Shown here piece after piece: positions 50,514 to 59,201 of a stretch of DNA of 64,000 nt. How positions within the stretch are numbered: the stretch's first letter is position 1; the number at the start of each line of letters is the position of its first letter. Below the pieces are notes generated by a model. The model did no database searches. It was not told where the DNA came from and worked only from the letters and a program-made list of their open reading frames with translations. Made by a program: the position numbers and the translations under genes. Source of the DNA: an uncultured Clostridia bacterium (GTDB lineage Bacteria; Bacillota; Clostridia; TANB77; CAG-508); the NCBI GenBank assembly GCA_934119935.1, contig CAKOSX010000002.1:1-64000 (forward strand), given 5' to 3'.

Positions 50514-51788
50514 ATGTTTACAGATTATGCAAAAATTTATGTAAGCTCTGGAAAGGGTGGAAATGGCGCAGTGTCTTTTAGGAGAGAAAAGTACATTGCA
50601 GCAGGTGGCCCTGACGGAGGAGACGGAGGAAAAGGCGGAGATGTCTATTTTGAGGTAGATCCAGATAGCAACACGCTTATAGATTTTAGATACAAGAAAA
50701 AGTTTAAGGCTCAAAATGGTGAAAATGGAGAAGGTGCACGTAAATCTGGAAAGAGTGGAGAAGATTTATATATTAAAGTACCAATTGGAACTGTTGTAAA
50801 AGATGCTAAGACAGAAGAAATTTTAGCTGATATGTCTGAAAAGGGACAAAAGACTCTTGTATTACATGGTGGAAGAGGAGGAAGAGGAAATACGCATTTT
50901 GCTACTTCTACGAGACAAGCTCCTAGATTTTCACAAGGTGGAGAAGAAGGAGAAGAAAAAGAAATTATACTTGAGTTAAAATTACTTGCTGATGTTGGAT
51001 TAATAGGATATCCAAGTGTTGGAAAGTCAACAATATTATCTGTTGTAACAGCTGCAACTCCAAAGATTGCAGATTATCACTTTACAACACTAGAACCAAA
51101 CTTGGGAGTTGTTAAGCCTGAATATGGAGAAAGCTTTGTAATAGCAGATATTCCAGGATTAATTGAAGGTGCAAGTGAAGGAACAGGGCTTGGAATTCAA
51201 TTTTTAAGACACATAGAAAGAACAAGACTTTTATTACATGTAATAGATGTTTCCGCATCAGAAGGACGTGACCCAGTCGAGGATTATTATGTAATAAATA
51301 AAGAACTTGAAAAATACAGTAAAAAGCTTGCTCAGAGAAAGCAAATAATAGTTGCAAATAAAATTGATGCAATGCAAGACCCAACCTTATACGAAAATTT
51401 AGAGAAGCTGGCTAAAGAAAAAGGATTGGAAATATTTAAAATATCTGCTGCAACTGGAGAAGGATTAAAAGAATTAATGCATGAAGTTGCTAAGGTATTA
51501 AAAACATTACCAAAAGAGCAAATAGTGGAGGCAACTGCTCCAAAGAAAGTATATAGGTTAGAAGAGGAAGAACCATATACAATCACAAGAAAAGAAGATA
51601 TGTTTGTTGTAGATGGCCCTGCAATAAGAGAATTAATGAGAAAGGTAAACATGGAAGATAATGAATCTTTGTATTATTTCCAAAAACGTTTATCTGAATT
51701 AGGAGTAAATCAAAAGCTAAAAGATGCTGGAGTACAAGAAGGTGATACAGTAAAAGTATTCGATTATTTGCTGGAATGGGAAGATTAG
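50514..51788 (+). CDS. obgE: GTPase Obg (CgtA)
   Basis: A 424-aa essential GTPase in ribosome assembly and stress control. The Gly-rich Obg fold (VSSGKGGNGAVSFRREKYIAAGGPDGGDGGKGGDV) comes first. The G domain has GYPSVGKST, DIPGLIEGA and NKIDAM. A C-terminal OCT domain follows (about 345-424, RKEDMFVVDGPAIRELMRKVN). The start at 50514 follows GAGGAA; an in-frame GTG five codons earlier overlaps that site. Confidence 0.96.
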   Translation: MFTDYAKIYVSSGKGGNGAVSFRREKYIAAGGPDGGDGGKGGDVYFEVDPDSNTLIDFRYKKKFKAQNGENGEGARKSGKSGEDLYIKVPIGTVVKDAKTEEILADMSEKGQKTLVLHGGRGGRGNTHFATSTRQAPRFSQGGEEGEEKEIILELKLLADVGLIGYPSVGKSTILSVVTAATPKIADYHFTTLEPNLGVVKPEYGESFVIADIPGLIEGASEGTGLGIQFLRHIERTRLLLHVIDVSASEGRDPVEDYYVINKELEKYSKKLAQRKQIIVANKIDAMQDPTLYENLEKLAKEKGLEIFKISAATGEGLKELMHEVAKVLKTLPKEQIVEATAPKKVYRLEEEEPYTITRKEDMFVVDGPAIRELMRKVNMEDNESLYYFQKRLSELGVNQKLKDAGVQEGDTVKVFDYLLEWED

Positions 51789-51810
51789 TTTGAAAAAATT
51801 ACAAAATTAC

Positions 51811-51849
51811 AAACTTCTGTTTGACAAACGCCTTTTTTTATGATAATAT
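51811..51849 (+). promoter_or_regulatory. lexA promoter with LexA-type operator
   Basis: TTGACA (51821-51826) and TAATAT (51844-51849) are 17 bases apart. AAACTTCTGTTT (51811-51822) is an inverted repeat with a four-base centre resembling Gram-positive SOS boxes (GAAC-N4-GTTC) and overlaps the -35, fitting autoregulation. Confidence 0.6.
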
Positions 51850-51880
51850 AGTTGCAGAAATTATTTTAGGAGTGATTAAT

Positions 51881-52540
51881 ATGGCTAGAAAAAGAGATCC
51901 TTTAGAGTTAAATAAAAGAGAAAAGGCTATTTTAAAATTCATTGAAAAGGAACTAAATGAAAATGGATATCCACCTTCTGTAAGAGAGATAGGAAAAGCA
52001 GTTGGATTAAAATCTACTGCAACAGTACACTCTTACCTTGGAAGGCTTGAAGAGGGAGGATATATTTCAAGAAAAGATAAAAAAGGTAGAACTTTGCAAC
52101 TTATAAGAGGCGGAAAACCATATAAACCAGCATCTTACGAAGATAAAAGTGTATACTCTGGAAAAGAAATGGTGGAGGTTCCTGTAATTGGAAGAATAAC
52201 TGCTGGAGCACCTATATTGGCCGTAGAGAATATAACAGATACATTTCCTATACCTTTAGATTTTATTGGAAATAGCGAATGCTTTATGCTTACTGTTAGA
52301 GGAGAAAGTATGATAGAAGCAGGAATAATGAATGGAGACTATATTCTTGTAAAGAAGCAAAATACTGCAGAAAATGGCGAGATAGTTGTAGCTTTAATTG
52401 ATGATGAGGCAACCGTAAAAACATTTTATAAAGAGAAAGACCATATAAGATTACAACCTGAAAATTCAACAATGGACCCAATAATTGTACCAACTTGTGA
52501 AATATTAGGAAAAGTTGCAGGTGTATTTAGAAAATTATAA
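51881..52540 (+). CDS. lexA: SOS repressor LexA
   Basis: A 219-aa LexA. The N-terminal winged helix carries NGYPPSVREIGKAVGLKSTATVHSYL. The autocleavage site is GRITAGAP (Ala-Gly), and the Ser-Lys dyad is in RGESMIEAGI and EATVKTFY. It represses DNA-damage genes until RecA triggers cleavage. The start at 51881 follows AGGAGTG; a longer frame would include the promoter and operator. Confidence 0.96.
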   Translation: MARKRDPLELNKREKAILKFIEKELNENGYPPSVREIGKAVGLKSTATVHSYLGRLEEGGYISRKDKKGRTLQLIRGGKPYKPASYEDKSVYSGKEMVEVPVIGRITAGAPILAVENITDTFPIPLDFIGNSECFMLTVRGESMIEAGIMNGDYILVKKQNTAENGEIVVALIDDEATVKTFYKEKDHIRLQPENSTMDPIIVPTCEILGKVAGVFRKL

Positions 52541-52584
52541 ACAACTGATAAAGATATTTAGAGTTATAATTGGAGAAGCATATT

Positions 52585-53088
52585 ATGGGAAGATTAAAAA
52601 CATTTGGAAAATACATATTGATGATAGTAGCATTCTATGTATTTTCAACAATAGTATCAGCAGGTTTTATAAGAGGAACATATGCAGATATGGGAGGAAA
52701 AGTATATCAAGGAAGCAACCTCTCAGTTCATGTGGATGAAGCAAAATCATCTTTTGTAAATGGACATATTAAAGGAAATATAACAAATAATTCTAATGAA
52801 AACATAACATCAAAGTATGTAAAAATAGAGCTTATTTCCCAAAAAGGCAATAATATATTAAATAAGTATATTAAGATTGACGAATTAAAAGCTGGAGAAA
52901 CAAAGAATTTTACAATCAATTTTGAAGCTGAAAATATAAAAACATTTAATATAAGCATTTCAGATGAGTATGTGGATGAAGAATCAAATCTACATATAAT
53001 TAACTTAGAAGATGCGGAAAATGAAGAAATAAAAAATATATCAATATTCTTAGCAGTAGTAATATTATTAAAATATGTAATTTTATAA
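52585..53088 (+). CDS. Membrane protein with one external beta-type domain
   Basis: The 167-aa product has an N-terminal membrane helix (YILMIVAFYVFSTIVSAGFI, about 11-30) and a hydrophobic C-terminus (ISIFLAVVILLKYVIL). The domain between (VKGHIKGNITNNSNENITSKYVKIELISQKG...FTINFEA) resembles FxLYD-type domains that occur in surface and lipoproteins. The start at 52585 follows TTGGAGAAG. Function unknown. It follows lexA by 44 bases and may share its transcript. Confidence 0.78.
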   Translation: MGRLKTFGKYILMIVAFYVFSTIVSAGFIRGTYADMGGKVYQGSNLSVHVDEAKSSFVNGHIKGNITNNSNENITSKYVKIELISQKGNNILNKYIKIDELKAGETKNFTINFEAENIKTFNISISDEYVDEESNLHIINLEDAENEEIKNISIFLAVVILLKYVIL

Positions 53089-53117
53089 AGAATTAATTGT
53101 AGTAAAAAATGTAGTAG

Positions 53118-53147
53118 AAAACAAAAAGTTTTAACTTTTTGTTTTTT
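53118..53147 (+). terminator. Terminator of the lexA transcript
   Basis: AAACAAAAAGTT and AACTTTTTGTTT pair with a run of T. Confidence 0.85.
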
Positions 53148-53214
53148 ATTGTATAATAAAGAGAGAATCACTTGAAAATTAAAAGTATTATTTTTAGAAA
53201 ATCAATAAAAAAGT

Positions 53215-53243
53215 TTGAAATTTACTCTAAGGTGTAATATAAT
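53215..53243 (+). promoter_or_regulatory. Promoter of mreB
   Basis: TTGAAA (53215-53220), 17 bases, TATAAT (53238-53243). Confidence 0.75.
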
Positions 53244-53286
53244 TGTAACAGTTTCGCAATAATCTTAGATTGAAAGGGAGAGGCAA

Positions 53287-54297
53287 ATGCTAGAATTTGG
53301 ACAAGATATAGGGATTGATTTAGGTACAGCTACTGTTATCGCATATGTAAAAGGAAAAGGAATTGTTTTGAGAGAACCATCTGTAGTTGCTGTTGATAAA
53401 GATACTGGTAGTGTATTAGCCGTTGGAAAAGAAGCAAGAAGAATGCTAGGAAGAACTCCTGGAAATATAATCGCTACAAGACCATTAAGAGATGGAGTTA
53501 TATCTGATTATACTGTAACTGAGAAAATGTTGAAATATTTTATAAATAAAATATGTGGAAAATATATATTTGCACCAAGAATAATGATATGTGTTCCATC
53601 TAGAGTAACAGAAGTTGAAAAAAGAGCTGTTATAGATGCTGCAACACAAGCTGGAGCAAGAAAGGTGTATCTAATCGAAGAACCTTTAGCTGCAGCTATA
53701 GGAGCAGGATTAGACATATCTAAACCATGTGGAAACATGGTTGTAGATATTGGAGGAGGAACAACAGATATAGCAATAATATCATTAGGAGGAACTGTAA
53801 TTAGTACATCAATAAAAGTCGCAGGAGACGAATTTGATGAAGCGATTGTTAAGTATGTGAAAAAGAAACACAATATAATAATTGGAGAAAGAACAGCAGA
53901 AGATCTAAAAATTAATATTGGATGTGTTTATCCAAAGATTCAAGACGTAGAAATGGAAATAAGGGGCAGGGACTTAATAACCGGACTTCCAAAAACAATT
54001 ACAGTATACTCAAGTGAAATGTTAGAAGCGCTTACAGAATGCGCTGAACAGATAATTGAAGCTGTTCATTCAATACTAGAAAAAACACCACCAGAATTAT
54101 CTGCAGATATAGGAGACAGGGGAATATATATGACTGGTGGAGGCTGCTTAATTGATGGACTTGATAAACTATTGCAGGAAAGAACAGGAATTCATGTAAT
54201 GGTCGCACAAGATTCTGTATCATGTGTAGCGCTTGGAACAGGAAAAGCCTTAGAAAATATGGATATATTAGCTGGAAAAAACAAGAGTGTAAAATAA
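53287..54297 (+). CDS. mreB: Rod-shape determining protein MreB/Mbl
   Basis: A 336-aa bacterial actin that guides lateral wall synthesis. Phosphate and nucleotide loops are IGIDLGTATVIAYVKGKGIVLREPSVVAVD, VDIGGGTTDIAII and MTGGGCLIDGLDKLL. Length and order are typical. It is a single gene here, not followed by mreCD, as for the extra Mbl/MreBH-type copies in Firmicutes, so the exact paralogue is uncertain. Confidence 0.94.
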   Translation: MLEFGQDIGIDLGTATVIAYVKGKGIVLREPSVVAVDKDTGSVLAVGKEARRMLGRTPGNIIATRPLRDGVISDYTVTEKMLKYFINKICGKYIFAPRIMICVPSRVTEVEKRAVIDAATQAGARKVYLIEEPLAAAIGAGLDISKPCGNMVVDIGGGTTDIAIISLGGTVISTSIKVAGDEFDEAIVKYVKKKHNIIIGERTAEDLKINIGCVYPKIQDVEMEIRGRDLITGLPKTITVYSSEMLEALTECAEQIIEAVHSILEKTPPELSADIGDRGIYMTGGGCLIDGLDKLLQERTGIHVMVAQDSVSCVALGTGKALENMDILAGKNKSVK

Positions 54298-54320
54298 ACT
54301 GACTATATGTTCGAATAATG

Positions 54321-54350
54321 TTGCATTAAATAACAAAAATATAGTATAAT
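54321..54350 (+). promoter_or_regulatory. Promoter of the tetR-type gene
   Basis: TTGCAT (54321-54326), 18 bases, TATAAT (54345-54350). Confidence 0.65.
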
Positions 54351-54384
54351 TCCATGTAGATTATGTTGAATAAAGGTGAAATAA

Positions 54385-54957
54385 ATGAATAAGACAAAAA
54401 GAAAAATATTTGAAACATCTATGAAATTATTTGCAGAAAAAGGATATGATGCGACGAGTATTGAAGACATAACTGCTGAAGTAGGTGTAGCAAAGGGAAC
54501 ATTATACTATCATTTTTCAAGCAAAGAGGAGATATTTGAATTTTTAATTGAAGAAGGAGTTAAACTTCTAAAAAATAGTATAGAAATTAAGACAGAAAAA
54601 CTTGAAAATTCTATAGATAAAATAAAAGCAATTGTATTGATAGAAATTAAAGTTCTTGTTAAATATGAGGATTTTATGACAATTGTTTTAAGTGAGATAT
54701 GGAGGAGCGGAGCTAGAAGTTCATTGTGTAAAAAACATGTGTTTGAATATATCAAAATGATAGAGCAGATTGTAGAAGAGGGCATTAAGAATAATGAAAT
54801 AATTAATGGGGACAAAAATGTTATTGCATCTGGAATATTTGGGTTTACATGTTCAAGCTTAATATACAAAATGAGGACAGAAAAAGAAATAAATGTACTG
54901 GACCTGTATTCTGAAATAGAGAAAACATTTATAAGAAAATTAAAGAAAAACAATTAG
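54385..54957 (+). CDS. TetR/AcrR family transcriptional regulator
   Basis: A 190-aa regulator. The N-terminal helix-turn-helix is ETSMKLFAEKGYDATSIEDITAEVGVAKGTLYYHFSSKEEIF. The rest is a helical ligand-binding and dimerisation domain. It lies 61 bases upstream of an acyl-CoA ligase gene in the same direction, so a role in fatty-acid or acyl-CoA sensing is plausible, as for FadR-type TetR members. Ligand not shown by sequence. Confidence 0.9.
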   Translation: MNKTKRKIFETSMKLFAEKGYDATSIEDITAEVGVAKGTLYYHFSSKEEIFEFLIEEGVKLLKNSIEIKTEKLENSIDKIKAIVLIEIKVLVKYEDFMTIVLSEIWRSGARSSLCKKHVFEYIKMIEQIVEEGIKNNEIINGDKNVIASGIFGFTCSSLIYKMRTEKEINVLDLYSEIEKTFIRKLKKNN

Positions 54958-55018
54958 ATATTTATATTTATATTGTGGGAAAGGAGCAAGTTAGAAAACT
55001 AACTTCAGAGCTAATAAG

Positions 55019-56890
55019 ATGAGAATAATAAGAGATTTTAAAATACCAAACTTTAAATTTAATAAAATAGAAATGAATGATATTCCAAATGTTGAGGATG
55101 TAAAAGTAGATTATACAAAAGTGAAAGAGGCTGAAGAAAAAAAGAACAAAAAGCATCAACCATACCCTGCAACCGAATATAAAACAGTAAAGGAAATATT
55201 TATTCATTCTATGCAAAATTATGCTGATGAAACTTTGGTCCTTCAAAAGCCAAACCACAAAGAGCCATATAAGGAAATAACTTATAAAAAATTTGGAGAG
55301 GATGTAGTAGCGTTAGGTTCAAAACTAATAAAGATGCTTCCAAAAAATGCAAGAGTTGTTGTTGTAAGTGAGACGACATACGATTGGTACGTCTCTTATA
55401 TGACAATGCTTTGTGGAGCTGGAATTTTAGTACCAGTCGATAAAGAACTTCCAGAAAATGAATTGGAAAATGTAATAAATAGATCAAAAGCTACAGCTGT
55501 TATTTATTCTGCAAAGAAAAAAGATGCAATAAAGAAGATAGAAAATTTAATACCAACAGTAAAATATTTCATAGAGATGGACTCTGATGATCATATTGTT
55601 GATAAGCATATGGGATTCAATTATTTGATAAATGAAGGAAAAGAAATAATTGAAAACGGTGATAATTCATATATGGATATAGAAATAGATCCTGAGGAAT
55701 TCAAAATGTTAATATTTACATCAGGCACCACTTCTAAATCAAAAGGAGTTATGATTTGCAATAGAAACCTTGCTGCAAATATAAATGCAGTTTCTGCATT
55801 TGTAAAACTATCTCCATCAGATAGATTATTCTCAGTATTACCATTGCACCATACATATGAATCAACAATAGGCTTTTTGTTGCCATTTGCCTGTGGATGT
55901 TCGGTAGCAATATGCGAAGGATTAAGATATATTGTTCCAAATTTACAAGAATCAAAACCTACGGCCTTATTGGCAGTTCCACTACTAATAGAAAGCTTGT
56001 ATAAGAAAATAAATGAAACAATTCATAAGAGCAAAAAAGATGGAATTGTCAACTCAATGATTCACGTTACAAATCTATTGAAGAATGTAAATATCGATAT
56101 AAAAAGAAAAGTATTCAAAGAAATATTAGATAATCTTGGCGGAAATATTAGAATTATAGTTTCTGCTGCAGCTCCAATTGATGCAAAAGTTGCAAAATGG
56201 GTAGAAGATATTGGAATTAAATTTTTACAAGGATATGGACTTACAGAAACTGCTCCAATAGCAGCTTTAACGCCAGAATATGAAGCTTCTAGATATGCTT
56301 CTACTGGTATTGCAGTTAAAGATACAGATATAAAGCTTAGAAATGTTAATGATGCTGGTGAAGGTGAAATCTTGATAAAAGGACCCACTGTAATGTTAGG
56401 GTATTATGAAGATGAAGAAGCAACAGCAGAAGTTATGGAAGATGGATATTTCTGCTCTGGAGATATTGGAAAAATTGATTCAGATGGCTACATTTATATT
56501 ACAGGAAGAAGCAAAAATGTAATTGTAACTCAAAATGGTAAGAATATATATCCAGAAGAAATAGAATTGATGTTAGGGGAAATACCAGAAATTTCAGAAT
56601 GTATGGTATATGGAAAGAAAGAGTCTGAAACGGATGCTCATGATAAAGAATTAATAATAACAGCAAAAATAATACCAAATTATCAAAAAATTGAAGAACT
56701 ATATGGCAAAGATTTATCAGATGATGAAATATACAAAATAATATGGAATAAGGTAAAAGAAAATAATAAAAAACTTACATCATATAAAGCCGTAAGAAAA
56801 ATTGAAATAAAGAAAGATGAATTTGAAAAAACTACGACTATGAAGATAAAAAGGTTTGCAGAAATAAACAAGGATAATGCAAAGAAATAG
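55019..56890 (+). CDS. AMP-binding acyl-CoA synthetase (long-chain fatty acid type)
   Basis: A 623-aa ANL-superfamily ligase that activates a carboxylic acid with ATP and CoA. The core motifs are LIFTSGTTSKSKGVMICNRN, LPLHHTYESTIGFLLPF, GYGLTETAPI and YFCSGDIGKIDSDGYIYITGRSKNVIV, with the catalytic Lys near KTTTMKIKRF at the C-terminus. This pattern fits long-chain acyl-CoA synthetases. The ATG at 55019 has a poor ribosome binding site; AAGGAG lies 32 bases upstream, so a non-ATG start or coupling is possible. Confidence 0.92.
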   Translation: MRIIRDFKIPNFKFNKIEMNDIPNVEDVKVDYTKVKEAEEKKNKKHQPYPATEYKTVKEIFIHSMQNYADETLVLQKPNHKEPYKEITYKKFGEDVVALGSKLIKMLPKNARVVVVSETTYDWYVSYMTMLCGAGILVPVDKELPENELENVINRSKATAVIYSAKKKDAIKKIENLIPTVKYFIEMDSDDHIVDKHMGFNYLINEGKEIIENGDNSYMDIEIDPEEFKMLIFTSGTTSKSKGVMICNRNLAANINAVSAFVKLSPSDRLFSVLPLHHTYESTIGFLLPFACGCSVAICEGLRYIVPNLQESKPTALLAVPLLIESLYKKINETIHKSKKDGIVNSMIHVTNLLKNVNIDIKRKVFKEILDNLGGNIRIIVSAAAPIDAKVAKWVEDIGIKFLQGYGLTETAPIAALTPEYEASRYASTGIAVKDTDIKLRNVNDAGEGEILIKGPTVMLGYYEDEEATAEVMEDGYFCSGDIGKIDSDGYIYITGRSKNVIVTQNGKNIYPEEIELMLGEIPEISECMVYGKKESETDAHDKELIITAKIIPNYQKIEELYGKDLSDDEIYKIIWNKVKENNKKLTSYKAVRKIEIKKDEFEKTTTMKIKRFAEINKDNAKK

Positions 56891-56928
56891 TATAATACAT
56901 GTACATAATATAAAAAAATATAAGCAGA

Positions 56929-56971
56929 AAATATTACAGTAATTGGTTATAAAACTACTGTAATATTTTTG
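56929..56971 (+). terminator. Terminator of the acyl-CoA synthetase gene
   Basis: ATATTACAGTA and ACTGTAATAT pair, followed by TTTTTG. Confidence 0.85.
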
Positions 56972-57017
56972 TAACAAAAGTGTTAGCAAAGTGTAATAAA
57001 AAAACGGGCTATTTCTA

Positions 57018-57046
57018 TTGTTTTTTTTTGTTGAATAATATATAAT
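57018..57046 (+). promoter_or_regulatory. Promoter of the 57091 gene
   Basis: TTGTTT (57018-57023), 17 bases, TATAAT (57041-57046). Confidence 0.6.
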
Positions 57047-57090
57047 TATTGTAAATTATAGCGATACATATGAAGAGGAGGAATTTTACA

Positions 57091-57963
57091 ATGTCTAGAT
57101 CTGGCATAGTAAATGTAAGAATGGTAATAACAGAGGAAAAGATACTATCAAACATATCAAAAGTGCAAAGAATGATAGACCCTAATAGTAAAAAACAAAT
57201 CATACAATTAGAAGATGATGCGTTTTTTAAAGACTTGGTAGAATCTATAAAAACATATTTAATTGAATATCCAAAAAAGAAAAATTTTCCTAAGAGTGTG
57301 TATGATGCAGCTTATGGATTGGTTGAATTTGCAACTAATGAATTTGAAGAAAATACTAAGCAAATTGAAGAACTAATTAGGCAGAGAGAGAAGAATATTG
57401 CACTTTCTGGTGAACTTAAAGACATTCTATCTGTTGTAGTTAATAAAGAAGAAGGCTGGAAGGAAGCGGTAAAAGAATTATCTTCAGATTTTTCAGAAGA
57501 TATTTTAGATACTTTAGGAGTAATAGGAAGAGCAAAATCAGATAAATCGCAAAATTATCAAGATGCATTAAAGCTAATAAATGCAAGAATTGCAAATCTT
57601 GAATCAAATTTACATATAGAGATTGATATGGAGAGAATTGAAGATAGATCAAAAGCTTTAAGTTACATTGGAATAGAAGTTGCAGATGCATTAAAATTAA
57701 TACCTGCTCCACAAGTAAATGCAAAAGAAGCTGTTAAGGAAAAAACAGAACAAGTTGAAAATGTTGAACAAATTGTTAATGAACAACCTGTACAACAAGA
57801 ACAAGATACACAATACTATGAAACAACAAGGGTTGAAGTAAAACCATCATTATGGCAAAGATTTAAACAAAGCAAATTTGTTAGAACTATTAAATACATT
57901 ATGAAGATAAGAATTGTTCTTGACGTACCAGCATTACCAAGTGCTGATGAAGAAAGAAAATAA
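57091..57963 (+). CDS. Hypothetical protein, 290 aa
   Basis: A largely helical cytoplasmic protein. The N-terminal half (IVNVRMVITEEKILSNISKVQRMIDPNS) and an extended helical middle are followed by a Gln/Val/Glu-rich linker (about 220-255) and a basic C-terminal segment (LWQRFKQSKFVRTIKYIMKIRIVLD) that could bind membrane or nucleic acid. No family is recognised. AGGAGG lies before the ATG at 57091; an earlier frame start contains that site. A hairpin (CACTCAAAATG with CATTTTGGGTG, 57971-58010) followed by TTTTTT ends it. Confidence 0.8.
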   Translation: MSRSGIVNVRMVITEEKILSNISKVQRMIDPNSKKQIIQLEDDAFFKDLVESIKTYLIEYPKKKNFPKSVYDAAYGLVEFATNEFEENTKQIEELIRQREKNIALSGELKDILSVVVNKEEGWKEAVKELSSDFSEDILDTLGVIGRAKSDKSQNYQDALKLINARIANLESNLHIEIDMERIEDRSKALSYIGIEVADALKLIPAPQVNAKEAVKEKTEQVENVEQIVNEQPVQQEQDTQYYETTRVEVKPSLWQRFKQSKFVRTIKYIMKIRIVLDVPALPSADEERK

Positions 57964-58096
57964 TAAAAAACACACTCAAAATGATTGAATAAAATTCTAC
58001 ATTTTGGGTGCTTTTTTATTTGTTAAGTTGTGTTGGAAAAATCGTCCAGTCAACGTATTTATTATCATCCTTTTCGAATTTGATCAAAAAGCAAAT

Positions 58097-58133
58097 AAAA
58101 AACAGTATCTATATTTCAAGATACTGTTTTTTT
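58097..58133 (-). terminator. Terminator of the tRNA pair
   Basis: AAAACAGTATCT and AGATACTGTTTT pair around ATATTTCA with A/T runs on both sides. Confidence 0.85.
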
Positions 58134-58218
58134 GGTGGGCAGAGATGGATTCGAACCATCGTACCCTTACGAGAACAGATTTACAGTCTGCCGCCTTTAG
58201 CCACTCGGCCATCTGCCC
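58133..58218 (-). tRNA. tRNA-Tyr (GTA)
   Basis: 86-nt class II tRNA on the minus strand. GGGCAGA pairs with TCTGCCC; A discriminator and encoded CCA. The anticodon loop CTGTAAA gives GTA, and the long variable arm is TTCTCGTAAGGGTAC. Confidence 0.95.
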
Positions 58219-58242
58219 ATTTAGCCATTTAAATATAATAAA

Positions 58243-58319
58243 TGGTGCACCCTCAAGGATTCGAACCTTGGACCGACCGGTTATGAGCCGGTTGCTCTGA
58301 CCAACTGAGCTAAGGGTGC
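58243..58319 (-). tRNA. tRNA with CAT anticodon (Met, or Ile2)
   Basis: 77-nt cloverleaf on the minus strand. GCACCCT pairs with AGGGTGC; A discriminator and encoded CCA. The anticodon loop CTCATAA gives CAT. It is not an initiator (no mismatched first pair with three G:C pairs in the anticodon stem). Elongator Met versus lysidine-modified Ile2 cannot be settled here. Confidence 0.93.
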
Positions 58320-58338
58320 ATTTCTTAACGCAGTTAAA

Positions 58339-58367
58339 AGTATACAATATTTTTAGAAATATGTCAA
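58339..58367 (-). promoter_or_regulatory. Promoter of the tRNA pair
   Basis: On the minus strand TTGACA (58362-58367), 17 bases, TATACT (58339-58344). Confidence 0.8.
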
Positions 58368-58436
58368 TACATTTTTAAAAAAATCTAAAAAAACTCAAAA
58401 ATAATAGCGTAGTCTGCATGATAAAGGAAAAAACTA

Positions 58437-58495
58437 TTTACTTTTCGACAAAAAAGTGGTAAAATTAATAATACGAGAGATGGAACGACCATCTC
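58437..58495 (+). promoter_or_regulatory. Promoter and leader hairpin of the 58525 gene
   Basis: TTTACT (58437-58442), 17 bases, TAAAAT (58460-58465) preceded by TG. Near the expected transcript start CGAGAGATGG and CCATCTCG pair (58474-58495). Confidence 0.6.
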
Positions 58496-58524
58496 GATAA
58501 ACATTATAAGGGAGGCTGCATGAT

Positions 58525-59127
58525 ATGCGACCGTATATTGTTGAAATCTTGGGCACCCCCGAAGCGGGGAAAAGCACCAGCGTAAAAAACGTCAGACGAA
58601 CGCTCTATGAGAAGGGCTACAAAGTCGGCTGGGTTCGTGAAGCTGGCGAAATCGTGCCTGATGCACTGAAAACGGGCAATGCATCAGGAAACGTCTGGAT
58701 GACCATGAATGCACTTCAGGGCATCTGGGAAGAAGCCCATAGTGACCGAGACATTGTCTTGGTCGAGCGTGGGACGGTGGATGCTTCTTTCTGGAATCAC
58801 TTGTACTCCAGTATGGGTGAGTTTTCGGAGGAAGAATGTTCAGCTTTTGAACACCTCTTCAAGGTACTCAAAGCTGAACCAGATTGCATTCTCTTTCTGA
58901 CAGTTTCCGCAGAGGAAAGTATCAGACGGAGAGGTGGCGAGGGTCATCTTGTGACTAAAGCGTTCATTGAACGTTTTAACAACGAGATCAACAAATTCTT
59001 GCCTACGGTTCCCATAAAGCAGGAAATGCTTAATACTTGCGGTATGAGCACGTCGCAGGTACACGATTGGATGCTCGAGACGATTGAAAGTGGTTATTCT
59101 GCTTTCAAGACCCAGATGAAGGGTTAA
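58525..59127 (+). CDS. P-loop kinase-like protein (atypical base composition)
   Basis: A 200-aa P-loop NTPase. The Walker A motif ILGTPEAGKSTSVKNVRRTL lies at about residues 8-27. The segments VREAGEIVPDAL, DIVLVERGTVDASFW and a lid-like RRRGGEGHLVTKAFIERFNNEI resemble deoxynucleoside/thymidylate-kinase-type enzymes. The substrate is not identifiable. The gene is strongly GC-richer than its neighbours, with different codon choice. It is a self-contained unit with its own promoter, leader hairpin, GGGAGG site and GC-rich terminator, and is one of six such units. Confidence 0.82.
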   Translation: MRPYIVEILGTPEAGKSTSVKNVRRTLYEKGYKVGWVREAGEIVPDALKTGNASGNVWMTMNALQGIWEEAHSDRDIVLVERGTVDASFWNHLYSSMGEFSEEECSAFEHLFKVLKAEPDCILFLTVSAEESIRRRGGEGHLVTKAFIERFNNEINKFLPTVPIKQEMLNTCGMSTSQVHDWMLETIESGYSAFKTQMKG

Positions 59128-59141
59128 ATTCAACAACGGGT

Positions 59142-59171
59142 GGCGGGGGATATGTTACGTATCCCCCGTTA
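59142..59171 (+). terminator. Terminator of the 58525 gene
   Basis: GCGGGGGATA and TATCCCCCGT form a 10-bp stem around TGTTACG. Confidence 0.85.
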
Positions 59172-59201
59172 CCTGTATAAATTTAAAATTTGGAGGAAAA
59201 T

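Noticed and set aside
52296..52493. Reverse-strand open frames inside housekeeping genes such as lexA, rplA and glmS
   Set aside because: They are Leu/Phe/Ser-rich shadows of AT-rich real genes, with no ribosome binding sites or family features.
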